Source: Dasypus novemcinctus
Taxonomy: Eukaryota; Chordata; Mammalia; Cingulata; Dasypodidae
Reading direction: 5' to 3'
Length of the DNA: 64,000 nucleotides
NCBI RefSeq assembly: GCF_030445035.2
Contig: NC_080689.1
Coordinates: forward strand, 23,713,278 to 23,777,277
Under the pieces are notes generated by a model. It saw only the letters and a list, made by a program, of their open reading frames with translations, had not been told where the DNA came from and did no database searches. Made by a program: the position numbers and the translations under genes. Below are positions 57,525 through 64,000 of the stretch, one piece after another. Numbering within the stretch: position 1 is the stretch's first letter; every line of letters starts with the position of its first letter.

Positions 57525-58124
57525 TAAATCATGTATTTATTACAGACAATCATTTACAGTTTATTTTTTAAATGCCATGCTATACACAAAAATGTTCTGA
57601 TAATTAAAATTTAAAACTACCCCCACCCTCCTCATGCCCACACCAATATTGACTGCAGATCGGCTTAATTTTGAAGCATAATTCAGTAAGACTGAAAACC
57701 AAGCACTTCAGGTCCTGGACAAGGTACGAAGATACTCATAAGTCTTCAGGATCTTGGACTGATTGTCGTCAATAAGGAAACCAATTTCTGATGTTGTAAA
57801 AGAAATGTGTTCCTCTCCAATGACGGTTTCAAGCTCCTTTCAGCCTGCTCGGTCAGGGGGAGACCACAAAGTGTCATCCTCTTTGGTAATTTCACTGTCA
57901 TCATTATCCTTTTCAGTTCTTCCATCACACTTTTATGTACATAAACCTCTTTTCTGATCATGACATCATTTTTGTAATTGCTGTTGTTGGCATATCTCAG
58001 TTTCCCAGGGGGAACTCAAATTCCAGTAACTCATGGTTGAACTTGCCCTTGTGACCCACATAGTATCATAGATAAAAGTCGCTCTCCATGGCTCAGAAAA
58101 GGCAACTGAGAAGGAACTTATATA
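57525..58124 (-). pseudogene. MAGOH: MAGOH processed pseudogene
   Basis: On the minus strand an ATG at 58,089 opens MESDFYL, followed by a stop (TGA, 58,068-58,066) and then YYVGHKGKF. Further down, [14 protein letters not shown] and [13 protein letters not shown] are readable, then a C-terminal FKIKPI near 57,660. MAGOH is the exon-junction-complex core subunit paired with Y14; the MES start favours MAGOH over MAGOHB. Introns are absent, frameshifts follow codon 26, the 3' UTR ends with AATAAA (57,541-57,536) and a short A-run. Duplicated GCAGTC(T)AAGTGATTTTT flanks it at 57,508-57,524 and 58,125-58,142, so it was retroposed into an L1. Confidence 0.95.
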
Positions 58125-58142
58125 GCAGTCTAAGTGATTTTT

Positions 58143-59500
58143 CTCAAGATTGTCAAGTCATCCCAGCTGGGCCATAACAGTCTATTCAAAAACTGTGCTA
58201 TGAGAACTCGATATCAATACCCAAAAGAAAGAAAGAGAATTCCTATTTCACACCTTACAAAAGTTAACTCAAAATGGATCAAGGACCTAAACATAAAAGC
58301 AACAGCTATAAACTCCTAGAAGAAAATGTAGGAAAGCATCTTCAAGATCTTATGGTAGGCAGCAGTTTCTTAAACCTTATACCCAAAGCATGAGCAACAA
58401 AAGAAAAAATAGATAAATGAGACCCCCTTAAAATTAAACACTTTTTCACCTCAAAGGACTTCGTCAAAAGGGTGAAAAGTCAGCAGACTCAATAGGAATA
58501 AATATTTGGCAAGCAGATTATATTTGATAAGGGCCTAATATCTAAGATATATAAAGAGATACTGTACCTCAACAATAAAAAGACAAAATACCTAATTTTA
58601 AAAATGAGCAAAAGATTTGAAAAGGTGATTGTCCAAAGAAGAAATACAAAATGAAAAAATGTTGAACATCACTAGCGATTGGGAAATGCAAATCAAAACT
58701 ATGATATATCATTTCACGCTATTAGACTAGCAATGATAAACAGTCAGAAAACTGTAAATGTTAGAGAGGATGTGGAAACACAGGAATGCTTATTCACTGT
58801 TGGTGGGAATGTAGAATAGTACAGTCACTGTGGAGGACTGTTCGACAGTTCCTAAGGAAGTTGAATATAGACTTGCCATGTGAGCTGGAAATACCAATCC
58901 TAGGTATATACCCAGAGGAACTGAGAGCAGTGACATGAAAAGGCATCTGCACACTAATTATTCATAATTACCAAAAGTTGGAAACAACCCAAGTGCCCAT
59001 CAACTGATGAATGGATAAACAAACTGTGGTGTAGTTACATGATAGAATATTATGCAGCTGTAAGAAACAATGAAGTCCTGAAGCAAGACAACATGGATGA
59101 ACCTAGAGGACGTTATGTTGAGTGAAGCACACCAGAAACAAAAAGACAAACACTGTATGATTGCACTATTATGAATTAAATATATTGTGTAAACTCATGG
59201 AATTAGTAATTAGAAAAAAGGTCACCAGAAAATAGAATGAGGGTAGAGAATGGAAAGCTGAGGGTTAATCTATGCAGAATTGGTTAAATGATTGTTTGTA
59301 AATCTTTGGAAATGAATGGAAATGGTGAGAGAACATCAGGGTGTTTGTGATTAGCACAGCTATTATATGACAGTGGTCGAAAGGGAAAGTCTAAGGACAT
59401 GTATATTACTAGAAGAAAAGCTTAAAAATGTAACATGGGACTGTATAACATTGAAACTTCCTGTAAAATACAATATAGGTGATATTGCATATATTATATA
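58143..59500 (+). mobile_element. 5'-truncated L1, second part (ORF2 C-terminus and 3' UTR)
   Basis: Same order as the copy at 42.7 kb: GAAAATGTAGGAAAGCATCT, CACTTTTTCACCTCAAAGG, AAAAGTCAGCAGACTC, CCTAGGTATATACCCAGAGG, GGAAACAACCCAAGTGCCCA, ending in 3' UTR GGAAATGGTGAGAGAACATC. Stops and frameshifts are frequent. The solo LTR interrupts it at 59,501. Confidence 0.93.
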
Positions 59501-59505
59501 AGACT

Positions 59506-60153
59506 TGTATTAGTCAGCCAAAGGGGTTCTGATGCAAAGTACCAGAAATCTGTTGGCTTTTATAAAGGGTATTTATTTGGGGTGGATACAGTTACAGGAC
59601 CCTAAAAGTCCAACTCAAGGTACCTTAGGAGGTACTTCCTCACTAAATCTGTTGCCACGTGTTGACGCAAGATGGTAGGCGACATCTGCAAGAGTTCCGC
59701 CTTCTTCTTCCTTCTTAAGGCTCCATGGGTCCAGCTTCTTCCCTTCTCAGCTGTAGCCTGGCATAAGGCTTGTCTCTCTTCCCAGGGCTCATTTCTTTCC
59801 TGGCTCAGCTACTCTGATCTCTCCACAAGGTCAGCTGTTAACTATCAGGCGACTAGTTTGCAGCATCAAAATCAAGTTCTCTCCTCTGCCATGTCTTTTT
59901 CTGCGTTCTCCTTCTCTGCGCATCTACTTCTGTGTAAGAATCTGTTTTATGGGCTTCCCAAGAGGGTAGGGACTCAACCCCGCATGCCCTAATGACATAA
60001 TCGAATCAAAGCCCCAATCTTGACTGAATAAAGTAAAAGTGAAACCTCTGAATTCAACACAATCAAAGGGTTTCACACCCAGAGGAAATGAACAATTTAC
60101 AAAGATAATCCATTATCTTTTTTGGAATTTATAAATAATATCTAAGTGCCACA
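59506..60153 (-). mobile_element. solitary MaLR-like LTR inserted in L1
   Basis: Read on the minus strand it starts TGTGGCACTTAGATATTATT and ends TTTGGCTGACTAATACA, the TG..CA ends and the ACTAATACA terminus typical of MaLR LTRs. A perfect 5-bp target-site duplication AGACT lies at 59,501-59,505 and 60,154-60,158. The uninterrupted L1 at 44,270 shows the empty site (ATAAGACTCC). No internal retroviral sequence remains, so it is a solo LTR from recombination. Confidence 0.9.
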
Positions 60154-60158
60154 AGACT

Positions 60159-60436
60159 GTTTCACAAAATACAAATACAAATAAACTAGAGAAAAGGAAA
60201 CAGAAAAGCAGTTATGTATGGAAGGGGAAGGATAGGAAGCTTGAGAGATGATGAGTTTTGTTTGGTTAGTTTCTGTGTATTATTATTATTAATTACTGGA
60301 ATAATGAAAATGCTCTAAAAATGATTGAAGTGATGAATGCACAACTATGTGATTATACCCAATACCATTGATTATATACTTTGGATGAATTTAAGCTTAA
60401 TATGTATCAATTAAAATTTATTTGTTAAAAAAATGA
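60159..60436 (+). mobile_element. 5'-truncated L1, third part (3' UTR and poly-A)
   Basis: Resumes the L1 3' UTR (CACAAAATACAAATACAAAT, GATGATGAGTTTTGTTTGG, AATTTATTTGTTAAAAAAA) and ends in a short A-run. It matches 44,280-44,540. Confidence 0.9.
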
Positions 60437-61045
60437 CCTTTTAGAGGGTTCAACATAAAGAAAATAATCAATATAAGCCATTTTGTAATTTAAAAAAAAA
60501 GAAAAGAAAATGATATTGATTAATCAATTCCTAAGTAATCTCATGCTAATTATTAAGTGAAACCATGCACCTGTTTCTCTTCAACTCAATAAATGAAACT
60601 AAACTCCAGATGCTATAGCAAACTAGCTTGTATGAATGGTGGAAAAACATTTAAGACTGGGTTTTGATATTTCAGGTCTCTAACTGACAAATCATAAATT
60701 GGTACAAGAAGTTGCTGAATTACTGTTAATTCTCCTGACCTGGTACTACTTAAGAAGACATCATTCTCAAGAAATTTTGATTGTCATTATCACAAAGTAT
60801 GTGTTATTCCTTTTGAGAAGGAGTCAGGAGATCTGGAGCAGAGATGACAGACAATCAGCACTGCTGAACCCCTCACCGCCTGCTCTCTGTCTCCACCGTC
60901 ACCTGCCTCCACCTCACCCTCCTTCCGGTAAGGAGTGATGTTGCTACAATGAATCATCTGGGCTTCATGAAGAGGCTTTTCCCCTTGATTTGCTTGACCT
61001 AATATTCCATCAAAAACAAAACAAAAAAGAAAAATAATATAAGAT
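60437..61045. other. unique sequence, no gene seen
   Basis: No supported gene. The plus-strand frame 60,699-60,938 has no recognisable domain. Confidence 0.45.
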
Positions 61046-61796
61046 TGGTCCGTTTTAACCAGCCAAAGAGGTGCTGATGCAAAGCACCAGAAATCTGTTG
61101 GCTTTTATAAAGAGTATTTATTTGGGATAAAAAGCTCACAGTCACAAAGCCCTAAAGAGTCCAACTCAACCTATGTTGCCATGTGTTGAAGCAGATGGCG
61201 GGCAACATCTGGCAAGGGTAACTCTTCCTCTTCCCTCTTAAGGCTCCTTGGGTCCGGATTCTTCCAATCTCAGCTGTAAGCTGGCAAAAGGCTCATCTCT
61301 CTTTCCAGGGCTCATTTCTTTCCAGGCTCAGCTGCCCTGTTCTCTTCACAAGGTAAGCTGTAAACTATCAGGTGAATGGCTCATCTCTCTTCCCAGGGTC
61401 TCTACTGTGTCTGTGGAGTTGTCTCTTCCCGTGTCTCTTCTCTATATATCTACTTCTGTGTGTCTCCTTGATTGTTTATAGAGCCCAAAAAGGGGGCAGG
61501 GAATCAAACTGAGTCACCCTAATGACATGGTTGAATCAAAGCCCTAATCTTAATATAAGTTTAATTACTATCTTAATATAATTTAATCAAATAATTTAAT
61601 TTAATAAATTAATCAAATTACTGTTAGTTTTATCGATAATTTAGTCAATAATTAAATGGTTAAATTTAATCAAATTTTGATAATTTAATCGAAATTCATC
61701 TCAGCTGAATCTAATACATTCAAAGGGTATCACACCAAGAGAAACAGACCAATTTTACAAACATAATGAATTCATAAATAATATCAAACTGCCACA
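61046..61796 (-). mobile_element. MaLR-like LTR with AT-rich expansion
   Basis: Aligns over most of its length with 59,506-60,153 (for example CCAGAAATCTGTTGGCTTTT and TCATCTCTCTTTCCAGGGCT), and on the minus strand starts TGTGGCAGTTTGATATTATT. About 150 bp of AT-rich sequence at 61,545-61,700, absent from the other copy, enlarges it. A possible 5-bp duplication AGATT/AGGTT is imperfect. Confidence 0.8.
61545..61700. repeat. degenerate AT-rich repeat inside LTR
   Basis: TTTAATCAAAT-like words recur with variants (TTAATATAATTTAATCAAAT, AATTTAATCGAAAT). It looks like a slippage-generated expansion within the LTR. Confidence 0.7.
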
Positions 61797-61979
61797 AGGT
61801 TCTACAATCAATACTAGACCACAGCTATCATAAAGAAGAGTTCAGTTTTCCACCAAGTATGGATGTGGGAGCTTCCTATTGGTGATTTAACGTCTCTATC
61901 TTTAAGTTTATTCAACTATGTCCCCACACGGTTTTATAACCTGGATTCAAATTGTTCTACACATAAAAACATATGTGTA

Positions 61980-62066
61980 GCGGAGCAGGTATAGCTCAGT
62001 GGTTGAGTGCCTGCTTCCTATGTACAAGGTCCTGGTTCAATTCCCAATACCTCCTTAAAAAAAAAA
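61980..62066 (+). mobile_element. monomeric tRNA-like SINE
   Basis: About 75 nt with tRNA organisation: box A-like TAGCTCAGTGG, an anticodon-arm-like CCTGCTTCCTATGTACAAGG, box B-like GGTTCAATTCC and an acceptor-like ACCTCC end, followed at once by poly-A. The closest tRNA I recognise is Ala. The acceptor stem does not pair perfectly and the A-tail marks a retroposon, so it is not a tRNA gene. Confidence 0.75.
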
Positions 62067-62072
62067 TATTTT

Positions 62073-62104
<32 letters not shown>
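62067..62104. repeat. (TA)n(CA)n compound microsatellite
   Basis: TATATATATATA followed by CACACACACA directly after the A-tail of the SINE, from which it probably grew. Confidence 0.9.
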
Positions 62105-63264
62105 GATTAATTCATGATATATTTTAATAAGCATTGTCAAAATGATCATCAGTGCCAGCAGAGTGATTGCTTATTACCCATTTGACCCAAGTCAGGGCCA
62201 CCTTCGATGTTCCTAAAAATAGAATTGACTACATTATTATTTTTTAGAATGTATCTATTTACAAAAAGGAAGTATGTTTTACTGTGCCAGGAGTAATTTA
62301 TTAGAGAAAATAATGCTTAGATTCAGAATTTCTCAAGTCTAGCAAAGATCTTTAAAACACTCCTAACAACTGGTTTAAGAGCAAAATTCTATATCCAAGA
62401 AAGGAAAAAATCAATTCTTTGGACTAAAATAACCTATTTCCACACTTCCAACAGGTTTCTTGCAGAAGTTAAAACTAGGCAAACTTTCTCAAATTACTCA
62501 TTTGAGAAAGTTTGAACTGGGTGAAAATGATTGACAATGTTTCCATAAAAATAAGTGTCTGCTATGTATAGCTCAGTGCCCTTCACATGGACAGACTTTA
62601 TTTAATAAATGCTGGCTGTTGGATATGTATGCTTTAAGTACATACTCCTTTAGGACCATTGATGCACATTGTCTGCACCTTAATGCTTCCATTAAACATG
62701 AAGCTAGTGTTTTACAATTATGGTTTAGTATTCAATCAGTCATCTAATCAAACATTTATTAAGTTCCTGCTATTCATGTGTCTATCCATTCACTCAACAA
62801 ATACTTGTTGAATACCTTCAACAAACCAGCCACTGGCTTGGGTTGGGGGATTCAGCAGTGAATCCAGTTGATAGTTTCCATTCCCTTCCTCCAGAAATTT
62901 GCAACTAGTGAGGTGAAACAGAAAATAAACAATGAAACAAATGAATATAAAAATAAAACTATCCAAGTAATGCCAAGTGCTATGAAAATAAAACAGGGTA
63001 ATGGAATGGAGTCTGACTTGAGGGAGAGGAGAACCAACTAGACACCAAAGATAGGAAATGTTTCTCTGGGACGTTAGCTTCCGAAATAAATGGAATTAGT
63101 CATTCATATACCTGGAGAAAGAAATTTCCAGGCAAATAGAAAAGCCAAGTTAAAGGCACAGGGGTGGAATGAGCTTAATTTCTTTGAGGAACAAAGGGCC
63201 AAAATAGTTGAAGGAGAGAAAGTTTTTTGATTTTATCTTAATTACAATGAGAGGACATCTGAAC
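62105..63264. other. mostly unique sequence, old repeat in the middle
   Basis: The 62,740-62,870 part (AACATTTATTAAGTTCCTGC, CTTGTTGAATACC, GGGGATTCAGCAGTGAA) matches the same unassigned ancient repeat motif as 29,480. No gene supported elsewhere. Confidence 0.45.
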
Positions 63265-63582
63265 AGATTTTTAAATCAGTTTTATTAAAGAATAATTTGT
63301 ATATAAAAATATTTACCCATTTCAAATGTGCAATACAAATATATACAGTCAAGAAACCACCACCACAATCAAGATATAGAATATTACAATTACTCCAAAA
63401 AGTTGCCTCATGTCCTTTTGCAGTTAATCCCCCCTTCCCCACCACAAGCTGCTGGGAATCACTATAGTTTTATCATAGAAATGGAATTATATAGCATACA
63501 GTCTTTTGTTTCTGGCTCCTCTGACTTTGCACAATACTTCTGGGATTCATCCACGTTGTTGAGTATTTGTTTTTTAATTGTA
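63265..63582 (-). mobile_element. old L1 3' UTR fragment
   Basis: On the plus strand TTTTATTAAAGAATAATTTG, AATGTGCAATACAAATATAT, CCACCACAATCAAGATATAG, TGGAATTATATAGCATACAG and GGATTCATCCACGTTGTTGAG are in the order of an antisense old L1 3' end. Confidence 0.75.
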
Positions 63583-63585
63583 TGG

Positions 63586-64000
63586 TGTAGCAGTTTGATA
63601 TTATTGATGAATTCCAAAAAGAAATACTGGATTATGTTTGTAAACTGATCTTTTCCTCTGGGCATATTAGATTATATTGGATTCATAGGTTTCCTTGATT
63701 AAGTAATCATGTAAACCTCTTGTGCCCTTTGGTGGGACTCACAGATAAAAGGCATGGCAAAGGACAGAGTTAAGGGCTTTTAAGGTGATGTTGGAGTTTG
63801 ATCCTGAAGCTGGAGCCCCAAAGAGAGAGAGAGAGACAGAGCCTTTGCCTGATAGTCTACAGCTGACCTTGTGGAGAGAGGTAAAGCCTAGAAAGCCTCA
63901 CATAGTCTATACCTGACCTTGTGGAGAAAACAGAGGAGCTGAGCCCAGAAGAACCCAGGAGGTCTGAACCCTCGCAGACATGGGCAGACATCTTTCTCCA
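63586..64000 (+). mobile_element. MaLR-like LTR, cut by window end
   Basis: Starts TGTAGCAGTTTGATATTATT, the sense form of the LTR at 61,046-61,796, and continues GAATTCCAAAAAGAAATACT. A (GA)n run lies near 63,820. The 3' end is outside the window. Confidence 0.75.

Noticed and set aside
61980..62055. A functional tRNA gene
   Set aside because: Stems are mismatched and a poly-A tail follows directly, with no terminator run of T; it is a retroposed tRNA-like SINE.
1..64000. CRISPR arrays, bacterial operons, riboswitches or phage genes
   Set aside because: The repeat content (SINE, L1, L2, MIR, LTR) is that of a placental mammal; direct repeats seen are microsatellites or transposon copies.

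Overview
This is mammalian nuclear DNA, AT-rich and dense in interspersed repeats. The best indication of the host is the recurrent tRNA-derived SINE of about 380-430 bp with a box A/box B head and an A-rich tail. It matches the DAS-type SINEs I know from armadillos, so Dasypus or another armadillo is the likely source; a related xenarthran cannot be excluded. The family names rest on recognition by eye, because no repeat library could be searched.

I found no intact host protein-coding gene. Long open frames either run through SINE copies or are relics. Two recognisable gene-derived sequences are dead retrocopies: a MAGOH processed pseudogene (minus strand, about 57,525-58,124) and a U6 snRNA pseudogene (minus strand, 16,566-16,659). 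The U6 copy is joined directly to an L1 3' end.

Layout. 1-8.4 kb: unique sequence with SINEs, MIR, two hAT-type DNA transposon copies and a MER5-like copy, and a CpG-bearing unique segment at 2.77-3.3 kb. 8.4-20.8 kb: mostly unique AT-rich DNA with one SINE, the U6-L1 chimera, a SINE with a palindrome at its edge, and an L1 3' end. 20.8-29.4 kb: a decayed class I (gammaretrovirus-like) endogenous retrovirus with two LTRs about 10% different, a tRNA-Pro-type primer binding site, RNase H/integrase and env-TM relics, and later SINE and L1 insertions. 29.4-42.6 kb: MER5, SINE, old L1, MaLR-like LTR, L2, a candidate conserved noncoding block near 35 kb, a putative LTR near 40.9 kb and a 33-bp minisatellite. 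42.7-52 kb: a pile of L1 fragments in both orientations. 52-57 kb: hAT, MIR, SINEs and a MaLR-like LTR. 57.4-60.4 kb: an L1 that received first or later both the MAGOH retrocopy and a solo LTR. 61-64 kb: two more LTR copies, a monomeric tRNA-like SINE and an L1 3' fragment.

The window is best read as a record of retrotransposition: L1 supplied the machinery for SINE, MAGOH and U6 retrocopies, and clear target-site duplications mark many events. I saw no evidence of a new functional system. The most interesting items are the U6-L1 chimera, the dimeric and tail-duplicated SINE variants, the nested insertions with readable empty sites, and two unique segments that may be regulatory.
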